64,000 nucleotides of DNA, from the NCBI RefSeq assembly GCF_000327285.1, contig NZ_HE998568.1:1-64000 (forward strand). Reading direction: 5' to 3'. Shown piece after piece: positions 36,553 through 45,215 of this stretch. This stretch comes from Holdemania massiliensis AP2. Its GTDB lineage: Bacteria > Bacillota_I > Bacilli_A > Erysipelotrichales > Erysipelotrichaceae. Position 1 is the first letter of the stretch, and each line of letters opens with the position of its first letter. The translations under genes were made by a program, and so were the position numbers. Under the pieces are notes generated by a model. The model worked only from the letters and a program-made list of their open reading frames with translations, made no database searches and was not told where the DNA came from.

Positions 36553-37286
36553 GCTTCCCTCCGGTACCGATACAGACAAATTCCTGCCGCAACCGCGACG
36601 TTCAGCGATTCAAAGCTGAACATTTCAATCAAGGCCCGCTGATCACAGATTTCCAGCGTTTCCGGACGGATGCCCTGTCCCTCATTGCCCAACACAATCG
36701 CCACCTTTTCAACCACGGGCAGCTGAGCCAGCGGCTGAGCCTTATGCAAAGCCGTTCCGATCACCATGACGCCGGCTTCCTTCAAAGCGCCCAGAGCTTC
36801 AAGCAGCTCCGTTCTTTGAATTGCGATATGAAACAATGCTCCCTGGGTGGAGCGGACGCATTTTTCATTGTAAACATCAGCACAGTCAGGGGAAAGCAAG
36901 ACTTGATCAAATCCGAACGCGACGGCTGTGCGGATAATCGTGCCCACGTTGCCGGGATCCTGCACGCCATCCAGAACCACTGTCCGCAATCCGCTTTGAG
37001 CGGGTACTGACTTCTGCGAACAGACGGCAATCAGCCACGCCCCGGAAACATTCGTGCTGAGCTTGCGCATTACGATCTCACTGCACACAATGGCTTCACA
37101 TTGACTGGCAAACGGATTGATCCGTCCGGCTTCCATCAACAGATGCTCAACTACGCCGGCCTGCAATGCCTCGCCGATCAAATGTTCACCCTCAATCAGA
37201 AACTGACCACTCTGATCCCGATATTTTTTCTGCTGGAGCTTTGCCCAGTTTTTTATTCTTTCATTGGTTGGGGAATTGATTTCCAT
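36549..37286 (-). CDS. TrmH/SpoU-family RNA 2'-O-methyltransferase
   Basis: 245 residues with the SpoU knot motifs: motif 1 DPGNVGTIIRTAVAFG, motif 2 IVLGNEGQGI, and motif 3 SLNVAVAAGICLYRYRR. The N-terminal substrate-binding domain (SPTNERIKNWAKLQQKKYRDQ..FLIEGEHL) is the form found in 23S rRNA methylases of the YsgA/RlmB group. It uses S-adenosylmethionine to methylate a ribose in rRNA; the exact nucleotide cannot be read from sequence. Operon partner of the hydrolase downstream. Confidence 0.92.
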   Translation of the reverse strand: MEINSPTNERIKNWAKLQQKKYRDQSGQFLIEGEHLIGEALQAGVVEHLLMEAGRINPFASQCEAIVCSEIVMRKLSTNVSGAWLIAVCSQKSVPAQSGLRTVVLDGVQDPGNVGTIIRTAVAFGFDQVLLSPDCADVYNEKCVRSTQGALFHIAIQRTELLEALGALKEAGVMVIGTALHKAQPLAQLPVVEKVAIVLGNEGQGIRPETLEICDQRALIEMFSFESLNVAVAAGICLYRYRREA

Positions 37287-37332
37287 AAAATCGTCCTCCT
37301 GTTTTCTACCCTTATGATAATCAATCAGCGCG

Positions 37333-37373
37333 GAAAAAACCAGAATCTTTTCGATTCCGGCTCCGTTTTTTTA
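37333..37373 (-). terminator. Terminator of the polysaccharide deacetylase gene
   Basis: On the minus strand CCGGAATC pairs with GATTCTGG around a GAAAA loop, followed by six T's. Confidence 0.8.
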
Positions 37374-37385
37374 TCCTGCTTCCGC

Positions 37386-38765
37386 TTAATGGGCCTTTGT
37401 TGGATAAGCACAGTTGTAAGTTTTGCCCGGTTCCAGCTGAATGCCGCGCGCCTCAAACAGTTCGCTGACCGTAACCAGCTGATACCCCTGTTCGCTCAGC
37501 CACTCGATGACCCGAACACTGGCCTGGGCCGTCGGTTCATACATGTCATGCATCAGGATGATATCCCCGTCCTGCACCTCGCGCATCACCTCATCCACGG
37601 ATTTATCCGCGTTTTGATGGGCCCAGTCGCGCGTATCAATGGACCATAGAATCAAAGGATACGGCGAAGTCTTCTTCAAGGTATCGTTATAAGCGCCATA
37701 AGTGGGCCGAACTAATAGTTCCTGATGATCCAGCGAACCTGCTTCCTGAATAGCCTCCCAGGTTGCCGCCAGCTGATCCAGTATGCCCTGACTGCTTTGC
37801 TTTGTCAGATCCACATGACCGAAAGTATGATTGCCGACTTCACTTCCCTCATCGAGCATCCGCTTGACAATGTCCTGATGATTCGCCATCCGGCTTCCCA
37901 GAACGAAGAACGTGGCCGCTCCATTGTGTTCTTTCAGCGCATCCAGTATGACCGGAGTTACCTGACGATTTGGCCCGTCATCATAAGTCATCGCCACCAT
38001 CGGGCGGGTGGGATCGATAATCCGGCCATGCGTCTGCAGTCCCAGCAGATTGCGGGTGTCCTCGGCAACATAACCGATGACTTTGTTCAGCGGGATCACG
38101 GCGATCAATTCTTCCTTCTGCGCTTTTAAGGTCTGCGGGGGCAGAACAACGCGCAGCTCATCCTCGCCTAGATACAGTTCAGCCTTGTTGTTGATCAAGA
38201 CATTTTCATCCATTTCATAGTCCTGATTTTCCTGACCTGGTGCCAGAGTGGTCAGAAAACTGCGGGTTAAAAACGCCAGATGCTTCATTCCTTCCGCTGA
38301 GAACAGGTCGCTGAATCGAATCAGGCGGTCCTGCTGCAAGTCAAACGTCCAGGCCCGCACTTCTTTCATATTCACTGCACCGGTCCGCTCAAAGCTGATC
38401 TGAACGGATCCGTAGCGTTCATTCAGTTCATAGGATTCATAATCCGCATACAGCGTACATAATCCTTCCACCCCCTGATTTTCCTGTTCAAATTTTTCAA
38501 TCGCTTCCGCGATGGCGGATTCGATATTGGCATCCACTTCCGCACTGCCCAAATGGGGGTAATAAATGGCAATGGCCTGGTGGCCTGAAACCTTGATCTT
38601 CTGCTTCATCTTCCCTATTCGATGATTCTCTTCGATGGTCTGACGCATCGCCTCCGGCAGATGTTTTCTCTGACTTTCCCGCTGCCAGGACAGACCGATC
38701 ACAACACAGATCGCCGCGAAAAGAAGCAGGTAAATCCCTAATCGTAATTTTGTTTTTGTTTTCAC
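37386..38765 (-). CDS. Membrane-anchored polysaccharide (peptidoglycan) deacetylase, PdaC-like
   Basis: 459 residues. One N-terminal membrane helix (LRLGIYLLLFAAICVVIGLSW) anchors the protein outside. Residues about 55-240 are a DUF4163/DUF3298-like pair, as in PdaC. A NodB domain follows: TYDDGPNR (catalytic Asp), the metal His pair HTFGHVDL, RPTYGAYN, and a closing LMHDMY. It is expected to N-deacetylate cell-wall glycan, which raises lysozyme resistance. The GTG at 38765 with AAGGTG six bases upstream is preferred to the GTG at 38786. Confidence 0.9.
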   Translation of the reverse strand: MKTKTKLRLGIYLLLFAAICVVIGLSWQRESQRKHLPEAMRQTIEENHRIGKMKQKIKVSGHQAIAIYYPHLGSAEVDANIESAIAEAIEKFEQENQGVEGLCTLYADYESYELNERYGSVQISFERTGAVNMKEVRAWTFDLQQDRLIRFSDLFSAEGMKHLAFLTRSFLTTLAPGQENQDYEMDENVLINNKAELYLGEDELRVVLPPQTLKAQKEELIAVIPLNKVIGYVAEDTRNLLGLQTHGRIIDPTRPMVAMTYDDGPNRQVTPVILDALKEHNGAATFFVLGSRMANHQDIVKRMLDEGSEVGNHTFGHVDLTKQSSQGILDQLAATWEAIQEAGSLDHQELLVRPTYGAYNDTLKKTSPYPLILWSIDTRDWAHQNADKSVDEVMREVQDGDIILMHDMYEPTAQASVRVIEWLSEQGYQLVTVSELFEARGIQLEPGKTYNCAYPTKAH

Positions 38766-38786
38766 GCTTCTCACCTTCGTTATCAC

Positions 38787-39153
38787 TGTATGCCCTCTGC
38801 CTAAGAAAAAGACGCGGCATTGACTCGCTTAAGCTCAAAGCCGTGAGTCTTGGCAAAAACTCGAGCCCTGTAAAATCATATGGGATCGCCGTGAATGGAC
38901 ACCGCATGTCGGCGCAGCTTAAGTGAGAAATCAGCTTCAGAAAGTGGAAAACAGGAAACAGAGGATGAGAGGAATGATGATCATTGCGCAGAACTTAGGA
39001 TCATTCAGCCCTTTTAGAACAAGAAAAAAGGATCGATGAAAGAATCAAAATACGGGGAATTCCTCTTCGACATCCTTTTTTCTTTGTGCTTCTTCGCTTT
39101 TTAAGCCTGTACTGTGAAACTTTGTTTATCCCCGGTTTGGGCAGCTGGACTTA
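38787..39153. other. Intergenic region with a bidirectional terminator at 39021-39084
   Basis: AAGAAAAAAGGAT..GA pairs with TCGACATCCTTTTTTCTT over a long imperfect stem with T runs both ways; it would end the MerR transcript. The rest (38800-38990) contains short dyads but no gene or known riboswitch that I recognise. Confidence 0.6.
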
Positions 39154-39963
39154 TTAAAGACGAATGGGAAACTGAACTTCGGTCAGCCAATCCTCTTCGG
39201 ATTCTTTATTCCAGATTCCATCGATAAAGCTTTCACGGGGTTCACCAATGATTTCCGCCTGATTGTCTTCGATCCACTGCATCAAAGCGGCATACACCTC
39301 GCCAAAGTGGTCATAGCTGCCCTGAAACAGAGCACAGGCCGCAGTGACCTGGGGTTCCTTGCGGAATTCGACGTCATCAAAATTAGATTCTAATGTTTCA
39401 ACAGCCTGGCAGATTTCGACATGGATATCCTTTTCCCGATATTCGCCATCCAGTTCCTTAACAAAGCAATATTCCGGCTGGGTGCATTTCAGATCCGGAT
39501 ACTGTTGTCCAACCTTAGCTCCGGTCGCGGGAATTTCACGAAGCAGATCCCGATAGTGCGGCAAAGCTGCCTTGCGGGCCATGACAATACAGGCCGGCAG
39601 TTCTTTAACAATAACATTGATTTTCATAATTCTCTCCTTTGTGTCTGTCGTAAGGACACGCTCAATGCGGCGAAGCTGATACTGCATCATGTCAAGATCC
39701 GTGCTGATCTGTTGCCGGCGCTGATCCAGCACCGCACTTTCACTCGCTTCACCGCGCAGAATTTTGCCGATCATTTCCACACTGATGCCCAACTGACGCC
39801 ATTGCTGAATCTGATACAGGGCAATCAGCTGATCTGTAGCATACCAGCGGTATCCGTTATCCGCATCAATCTGCTTCGGCCGCAGCAGTCCGATCGAATC
39901 ATAATACCGCAACGTTTTGACCGTTGTTTTACCCATCTTTGAAAAATCTCCAATTTTCAGCAT
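39154..39963 (-). CDS. MerR-family regulator with GyrI-like effector-binding domain
   Basis: 269 residues. The N-terminal winged helix is classic (KIGDFSKMGKTTVKTLRYYDSIGLLRP), followed by a dimerising coiled coil (about 75-115). The C-terminal domain (about 118-269) is of the GyrI/BmrR type that binds small, often cationic, molecules. There is no metal-binding Cys pattern. It is divergent from the rhodanese operon, about 190 bases away, so it might act on that region, but its ligand is unknown. Confidence 0.9.
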   Translation of the reverse strand: MLKIGDFSKMGKTTVKTLRYYDSIGLLRPKQIDADNGYRWYATDQLIALYQIQQWRQLGISVEMIGKILRGEASESAVLDQRRQQISTDLDMMQYQLRRIERVLTTDTKERIMKINVIVKELPACIVMARKAALPHYRDLLREIPATGAKVGQQYPDLKCTQPEYCFVKELDGEYREKDIHVEICQAVETLESNFDDVEFRKEPQVTAACALFQGSYDHFGEVYAALMQWIEDNQAEIIGEPRESFIDGIWNKESEEDWLTEVQFPIRL

Positions 39964-40085
39964 TGTATTTCCTCCTCCGCATTGGAATCATAGGTCCTCC
40001 CTTAACGGGAGAGTCAAGGCTTTTTCTTCGATTTTTTTATCTTATCACGAAATTCCGGTTTTGTTTTTATATTTGAGCATCAAGG

Positions 40086-40121
40086 TTGACAAAGAAAACT
40101 GTAACCTTTATGATTACAGTA
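40086..40121 (+). promoter_or_regulatory. Promoter with overlapping operator dyad (probable Rrf2/HypR-like site)
   Basis: TTGACA (40086-40091) and TATGAT (40109-40114) have a 17-base spacer. A perfect 7-base inverted repeat, ACTGTAA (40099-40105) and TTACAGT (40115-40121), flanks the -10 box. Its position suggests autorepression by the Rrf2 protein encoded in the same operon. Confidence 0.75.
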
Positions 40122-40153
40122 TCAAAAGAACATTTGTTCTTGCGGAGGAAATT

Positions 40154-40516
40154 ATGTTTTCATTCTTATCTTGCTTTAAAACTCGAACCCAGAAAAAGCC
40201 GGTCATCCGCTTAACCCCGGCAGAGGCTAAGCAGAAAATGGAAAGTGAACAGGTGATCGTGATCGATGTCCGCCGGCCTGATGAATTCGCACAGGGACAC
40301 ATTCCCAATGCGATCAATCTGCCCAATGAAACGATCGTTCACACGGCTTTATCCGAGCTGAAGAAGGAAGACGCTGTCTTGTTAGTGTACTGCCGCTCCG
40401 GTCATCGCAGCGCTCAGGCAGCCAATAAACTAGTTCAGCTTGGCTATAAGCAGGTTAACGACTTCGGCGGTCTGCTTCAATGGCCTTACGAAATCACGAA
40501 GGAGGAAGAGAAATGA
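40154..40516 (+). CDS. Rhodanese-domain protein
   Basis: 120-residue single-domain rhodanese. The active loop VYCRSGHRS carries the persulfide-forming Cys, preceded by the substrate motif VIDVRRPDEFAQGHIPNAINLP. Start at ATG 40154 behind GCGGAGG. First gene of a three-gene redox operon; its stop overlaps the next start by four bases. By context it may handle sulfane sulfur or low-molecular-weight thiols during oxidant stress. Confidence 0.93.
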   Translation: MFSFLSCFKTRTQKKPVIRLTPAEAKQKMESEQVIVIDVRRPDEFAQGHIPNAINLPNETIVHTALSELKKEDAVLLVYCRSGHRSAQAANKLVQLGYKQVNDFGGLLQWPYEITKEEEK

Positions 40517-40983
40517 CCAGCGATCTGACCGTTGCGATTCATGCCGCAGTGTATCTGGCGCATAAAAACGCTCCCCAGTCCAGTGATGAGCTGGCTGCCA
40601 ATATCTGCACGCATCCGGTACGCGTCCGAAAATTGATGGCGGCACTGTGCCGAGCCGGAATCGCGGTTTCCCAAGAAGGCAGCGAAGGCGGCTACCGTTT
40701 GAACCAGGATCCGCGTCGAATCACGCTGCGGCAAATCGCCGAAGCTCTCCACGTTGCCTTGGTTGAAAGCAAATGGCGAAGCGGAGATCCGGAAATGGCC
40801 TGTCTGGTCGCTTCCGGTATGGCTGAGGAAATGGATAAAATCTATCGGCAGTTAAATGAACAATGTCTGGAAAGCTTAAATCGGCTGACGCTTTGGGATC
40901 TGCTTCAAAATCTCTTCGCTTCGCAGCCGCACAATATCATCATGAAGAAAAAGGAGGAACAATCTCATGAGAACATTCGATAA
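40513..40983 (+). CDS. Rrf2-family redox regulator, HypR-like
   Basis: 156 residues with the Rrf2 winged helix (SSDELAANICTHPVRVRKLMAALCRAG, then EGSEGGYRL). The Fe-S Cys cluster of IscR/NsrR is absent. Instead Cys32 and Cys97 stand at the positions of the two redox cysteines (Cys33/Cys99) known from HypR of Staphylococcus aureus, which forms an intersubunit disulfide with hypochlorite. HypR controls a flavin disulfide reductase there, and the same type of reductase follows here. Position-based comparison from memory. Confidence 0.82.
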   Translation: MTSDLTVAIHAAVYLAHKNAPQSSDELAANICTHPVRVRKLMAALCRAGIAVSQEGSEGGYRLNQDPRRITLRQIAEALHVALVESKWRSGDPEMACLVASGMAEEMDKIYRQLNEQCLESLNRLTLWDLLQNLFASQPHNIIMKKKEEQSHENIR

Positions 40984-42364
40984 TCTGATCATTGGCTTCG
41001 GCAAAGGCGGAAAAACACTGGCAGCCCAGCTGGCCAAGCAAGGACAAAGCACGCTTATGGCCGAGAAATCCCCAAGGATGTACGGCGGCACCTGCATCAA
41101 CGTTGCGTGTCTGCCAACCAAATCGCTGGAAAACAGCGCCCGGCAGTCTGTAATTCAGGGCGGTGACGAACAGGCCCGGCAGCTTCATTTTTACCAGGCG
41201 ATTGAGGAAAAGCGCCGTTTAACTTCAATGTTAAGAAAAAAGAATTATGATAAGCTGACCTCTGTTGGTGTTGAAGTCATCGATGGTGAAGCTTCTTTTA
41301 TGGATGATCATCATGTCCGCATTAACACAGGGGATAAAGAAGAAATCATCGAAGCCCAGCGGATCTTCATTAATACCGGAGCGAAACCCTTTGTCCCTGA
41401 CATTGCAGGATTAAAGGAAAGCCGCCGTGTTTATCTCAGCGAAAGCCTCATGGAGCTGGAAACGCTGCCGAAGCGACTGGTGATCTTAGGCGGCGGTTAT
41501 ATCGGTCTGGAATTTGCGTCGATGTTTGCCAACTTTGGTTCTCAGGTTACCCTGCTGCAGCCCGGTGAGCGCTTTCTGCCGCGGGAAGATGCTGAAATCG
41601 CCGCTGCCGTTGAGGCCAGCTTAAACCGCCGCGGCGTGCGTTTGATGCGCAATACTGCGCTGACGGAAGTCCGCGATGAAGCGGAAGAAACGGTTCTCCA
41701 TTTAATGGAAAAAGAAACTGCCAGCGAATTGCGCTGTGATGCGCTGTTAGTGGCGACCGGACGCCGGCCGCAGTTAGACGCGCTGCATCCGGAAGCCGCC
41801 GGGATCGCCTTAACCGCACGCGGTGCCATCGCCGTGGATGAGCATTTAAAGACCTCCGTCGATCATATCTGGGCGATGGGCGATGTAACCGGTGGTCTGC
41901 AGTTCACCTATATCTCGCTGGATGATTCACGGATTGTCCATGACGCTTTAACCGGCGGCTCACGCACGACCGCGAATCGGGGCGCCGTACCGTACAGCGT
42001 GTTTATGGACCCGCCGTTCTCCCGCGTTGGGATGAGTGAAGAAGAGGCCCGCAAAGCCGGCTATGAAATCAAAATTGCCAAAATTCCAGCCGCCGCAATC
42101 CCGAAAGCTCAGGTTCTGCGCAAGACTGAAGGCCTGCTGAAAGCCATCATTGATGCGAAAACCGATCAGATCCTCGGCGCTCATCTCTTCTGTGAAGAAT
42201 CCCATGAAATGATCAATCTGGTTAAGCTGGTTATGGATGCCCAGCTGCCGTATACCGTTCTGCGGGATGGCATTTATACCCATCCGACAATGAGCGAAAG
42301 CTTCAACGATCTGTTCGCAGCGGTCAATCCTGCTAAATTTCTTCTGTTTTCCCTGATCCTATAA
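40967..42364 (+). CDS. RclA/MerA-type flavin disulfide reductase, probable hypothiocyanite reductase
   Basis: 465-residue pyridine nucleotide-disulfide oxidoreductase. FAD motif IIGFGKGGKTLAAQLAKQG, redox pair GGTCINVACLPTK, NAD(P) motif VILGGGYIGLEFASMF, second FAD motif IWAMGDVTG, and the dimer-interface YTHPTMSE. The N-terminus is closer to E. coli RclA and streptococcal Har than to lipoamide dehydrogenase or mercuric reductase (no C-terminal Cys pair). Members reduce hypothiocyanous acid or counter HOCl. It starts inside the end of the Rrf2 gene with GGAGG upstream. Confidence 0.88.
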   Translation: MRTFDNLIIGFGKGGKTLAAQLAKQGQSTLMAEKSPRMYGGTCINVACLPTKSLENSARQSVIQGGDEQARQLHFYQAIEEKRRLTSMLRKKNYDKLTSVGVEVIDGEASFMDDHHVRINTGDKEEIIEAQRIFINTGAKPFVPDIAGLKESRRVYLSESLMELETLPKRLVILGGGYIGLEFASMFANFGSQVTLLQPGERFLPREDAEIAAAVEASLNRRGVRLMRNTALTEVRDEAEETVLHLMEKETASELRCDALLVATGRRPQLDALHPEAAGIALTARGAIAVDEHLKTSVDHIWAMGDVTGGLQFTYISLDDSRIVHDALTGGSRTTANRGAVPYSVFMDPPFSRVGMSEEEARKAGYEIKIAKIPAAAIPKAQVLRKTEGLLKAIIDAKTDQILGAHLFCEESHEMINLVKLVMDAQLPYTVLRDGIYTHPTMSESFNDLFAAVNPAKFLLFSLIL

Positions 42365-42398
42365 AAACGTCGGCTCTGTGAAGAACCGACGCTTTTTA
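42364..42398 (+). terminator. Terminator of the rhodanese-Rrf2-RclA operon
   Basis: AAAAACGTCGG pairs with CCGACGCTTTTT directly at the stop codon. Confidence 0.85.
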
Positions 42399-42479
42399 CT
42401 CTTGTTTTTACTGGTGGCTGCAGATTCCGCTCATTTCTCCTAGACTTTCCTGTCAGAAAATAAATGCGAATCGCTTCCG

Positions 42480-44180
42480 TTATTTTTCACTGATTTTGGC
42501 AAGCAGTTCCTTCGCCGCAATTTCCAAGGCATTGCCGCCTTTTTCCGGTAAGCCCAGACCTGTATAGATTTCACCGAGGAAAATGTGCTGCTCCAAAAGC
42601 GCCGCGAACATCTGATCAATGATCTTCAAACATTCCAGCTGCTTCTGCATTGGACCGAACGGATTGGCAAAGAACGTTGTTGACAGTCCTTTTTCCTGAG
42701 TGGTACCCAAAGCAAACCGTTTGCCTTCGATAAAGGTGCGGACTGCTTCTTCCTTGCTGTCAAACGCCCGCAGACCACGCTGATCGGTATAATTGTTGGC
42801 ATACAGAAACAGATCGACTTTCTGATCCGTAATGATCGTATCATACGGCGCCGCCGGGATGACCACGCGGGCATTGGCACTTTCCGGATTAAAGAAGATC
42901 GACCGATCCATATCCCGGTAAGCACTGCCCTTGTCCAGATCATCGAGGCGGACAAACGCGCCGATTTCCGTTCCCTGCGCGCGGATCTGTCCCTGGGCAT
43001 CCAAGTGCAGCGAACCCATGTCGTCAAACACAATTTCCCGGCTGACAATCACATCTTCGCTCAAATTCGTCAGCGCCTCAATCGTTTCTGATTTGCCGGC
43101 TCCGGAATCCCCAATCATGATCACGCCTTTCTTCGTTCCATCCTGAAGCGTCAGGTTGATCATTGCCCCGTGCAGCGGCAGCCAGCCCTTTTCAATCATG
43201 GCCAGATTATGCAGTGTCAGAATCATCTTTTTCAAATAACCGAAGTATTCAATGACATCGGCATAAGAGACCTTGCCCACCCACATCGCATTAGCCTGAT
43301 CATGATAAAAGACCGTATCATTTTGACCGTCAGGATTGCCGAACAATAAAAGCAGATCCGGCTTGGCCCCGATGCAGTCCTCATCCGAAGCCAATTCAAA
43401 CAGATTCGCCAGCGCCACAGCCCCGGCAGTAAAATCACGATGAAAATACGTATAGCATAACAGCGATCCCACTTTCAGCGGAAAGCACATCCATTCTTCC
43501 TCACCCTTGACCCACTGCGCCATCGGATTGACGTCCACCTCCGTGAACATGCCTAAGCGCTTGTTGCTGCGGGGATGGATGATCAGCGGCGTGCGCATCA
43601 TGATGGTATGCACAAACGGAATATCGCCTAATTCGCGATAGCCTTCCGGCATCGGCCATGGATAGTCCCGCAGCAGCAGACTGGCATTGGTGCCGGCCTG
43701 AAGCTGACGGTAAACACGGTTGCGGGAACCCTGTGTTTTCTGCTGAACCGTGCGGTAAAAATCCAGGATCATCTGATGGAATTGGGCATCGGCTTCCATA
43801 AAATTAGCCAGCTGCAGTCCTTCCTCATTGCGTGTATAAATAATCGAATACCGCTGCATATTCCGCCAGAAATGATAACAATCTTCAATCACTGCCAACA
43901 TTTTCTGGCGTTCACGGAAATACGGATGGGCGATCTCTTCAACCTCCAGCACCTGCATCACCTTTAATAAACGGATTAAATCTTTTTTTACTTCTTCGAT
44001 GGGAAGTCCGCGCCGCAGCCAATCGAACAGCTGCGGATCTGTATGGGAACAATAATTCAGATACAAATCAAGAAATAAGGAAAAGCTTTCGCTTGACAAC
44101 AGCTCCTCCGCCGTCGTGTAGTACGCCTTGGTGTAATTAATCAACGCCATATTGCGTTTGAGATAAATCGCTTCTTTCAT
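42480..44180 (-). CDS. PEPCK/HPr-kinase-like P-loop protein of unknown function
   Basis: 566 residues. A P-loop of the HprK/PEPCK kind (GVIMIGDSGAGKSETIEAL, near residue 355) is followed by FDDMGSLHLD and by a segment (RDMDRSIFFNPESANARVVIPAAPYD) like that of ATP-dependent phosphoenolpyruvate carboxykinases. The N-terminal 300 residues are helical and unlike PEPCK. Such proteins are often annotated as PEP carboxykinase in Bacillota, but the metabolic active site cannot be confirmed. The start follows AAGGAGG. The promoter region carries a large inverted repeat at 44225-44257. Confidence 0.7.
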   Translation of the reverse strand: MKEAIYLKRNMALINYTKAYYTTAEELLSSESFSLFLDLYLNYCSHTDPQLFDWLRRGLPIEEVKKDLIRLLKVMQVLEVEEIAHPYFRERQKMLAVIEDCYHFWRNMQRYSIIYTRNEEGLQLANFMEADAQFHQMILDFYRTVQQKTQGSRNRVYRQLQAGTNASLLLRDYPWPMPEGYRELGDIPFVHTIMMRTPLIIHPRSNKRLGMFTEVDVNPMAQWVKGEEEWMCFPLKVGSLLCYTYFHRDFTAGAVALANLFELASDEDCIGAKPDLLLLFGNPDGQNDTVFYHDQANAMWVGKVSYADVIEYFGYLKKMILTLHNLAMIEKGWLPLHGAMINLTLQDGTKKGVIMIGDSGAGKSETIEALTNLSEDVIVSREIVFDDMGSLHLDAQGQIRAQGTEIGAFVRLDDLDKGSAYRDMDRSIFFNPESANARVVIPAAPYDTIITDQKVDLFLYANNYTDQRGLRAFDSKEEAVRTFIEGKRFALGTTQEKGLSTTFFANPFGPMQKQLECLKIIDQMFAALLEQHIFLGEIYTGLGLPEKGGNALEIAAKELLAKISEK

Positions 44181-44205
44181 GCCGGGCCTCCTTCAACACC
44201 AGTCC

Positions 44206-44257
44206 ATTATATCACTTTCAAAAAGAAATGAAAGATTTTCTTTAGATCTTTCATTTC
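44206..44257 (-). promoter_or_regulatory. Promoter with a 12-base inverted-repeat operator
   Basis: TATAAT on the minus strand (44206-44211) is followed upstream, where the -35 should lie, by GAAATGAAAGAT and ATCTTTCATTTC (44225-44257): perfect 12-base arms with a 9-base spacer. This is a strong candidate repressor site for the PEPCK-like gene. Confidence 0.65.
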
Positions 44258-44495
44258 TTTCATTGTTTTTGTTCTGTTTTCTTGTTTGATTGGGAGCTTG
44301 TTTATTTTTAAAGAATAAGACTGGTTTTTTTATTTAGCTTCAAGCAGCGAAATTGAATCCTGACCGTTGACTTCTCCGCGATGTTCTGAGTCTAGGTCAA
44401 TCCGGATGCATAGCCGCTTCACTTTAGTCTATGCACAAGCCCTGTTCCCTGCGCGGCTTTTTTTATGATGATCGGCAGGAAAAGTTCCGCCTGAA
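44258..44495. other. Intergenic region with competing dyads
   Basis: No gene is seen. TGCATAG (44409 on) can pair with CTATGCA about 15 bases later, and the overlapping AGCCGC can pair with GCGGCT before a T7 run near 44455-44465 on the plus strand. This could be an attenuator-like or small-RNA terminator; no plus-strand gene follows it. Confidence 0.35.
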
Positions 44496-45215
44496 TTACC
44501 GGCGCTGCCGAACAACCTCAAAACTGATCGCCGCGACGGCACTGGTGCCGTTGAGCGCACTGCGGACCGGCCGGGCATACGGAATCACGATATTCTGATC
44601 GCTTTGTTTAAGAATATCGCGGCTCAGCCCGCGCAGTTCCCCGCCGATGGCCAAGACCAGCGGTTGATTGAAATCCGCGTCGTAATAATCAATCGCATCA
44701 CTGCGCTGCGCGCAGTACAGGACGCAGCCGGCCCGACGGCATTGCCGGACAGCTTCGCCGATGTCCTCGCACAGACACCAGGGCAGCTGTTCGCTCGCTC
44801 CCGCACTGGATTTCACAATCGTTGCCTGCGCGTTCTGCCAATCCCGGCTGCCCATTAAAACTCCGCTGCAGCCGGCGGCATACAACGTCCGAAAAGCGTA
44901 ACCGAGATTAAACGGATCTTCGATCCCTTCCAAGACTGCGACAAACGGCTTGGGATCCTTCAGACAGTCTTCCACCATTTGATATTGCCGTTCCCCTGCC
45001 AGCGCTAAAATTCCGCCATGCGTCCGTCCGGATGCCTGCTGATCAATCGCTTCACGCTCCCAGCGTTCAACCGGAATTTCGCGTTGGGCAGCCTGGCGCA
45101 GAATAAAAGCGGTGTCTTTATCTTTTTTCCGCTGATCAACGATGAGCTTAGCCACCGTCCGGCGGCCTGAGAGCATCACGGCTTTTACGCTTAACGCCCC
45201 TTCAAACCAGATCAT
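44496..45215 (-). CDS. SpoU-family RNA methyltransferase
   Basis: 239 residues. Knot motifs: DPFNLGYAFRTLYAAG, LAIGGELRGLSR and NGTSAVAAISFEVVRQRR. The short N-terminal domain differs from the other SpoU protein at 36549. The catalytic Arg of motif 1 is present. The target RNA is not known; it may act on 23S rRNA or tRNA. Its start overlaps the stop of the U32 gene upstream (TAATG), so it is the third gene of an RNA-modification operon. Confidence 0.87.
   Translation of the reverse strand: MIWFEGALSVKAVMLSGRRTVAKLIVDQRKKDKDTAFILRQAAQREIPVERWEREAIDQQASGRTHGGILALAGERQYQMVEDCLKDPKPFVAVLEGIEDPFNLGYAFRTLYAAGCSGVLMGSRDWQNAQATIVKSSAGASEQLPWCLCEDIGEAVRQCRRAGCVLYCAQRSDAIDYYDADFNQPLVLAIGGELRGLSRDILKQSDQNIVIPYARPVRSALNGTSAVAAISFEVVRQRR

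Noticed and set aside
38800-38990. Possible c-di-GMP or other riboswitch upstream of the deacetylase
   Set aside because: Short dyads only; none of the conserved blocks of riboswitch classes known to me could be placed.
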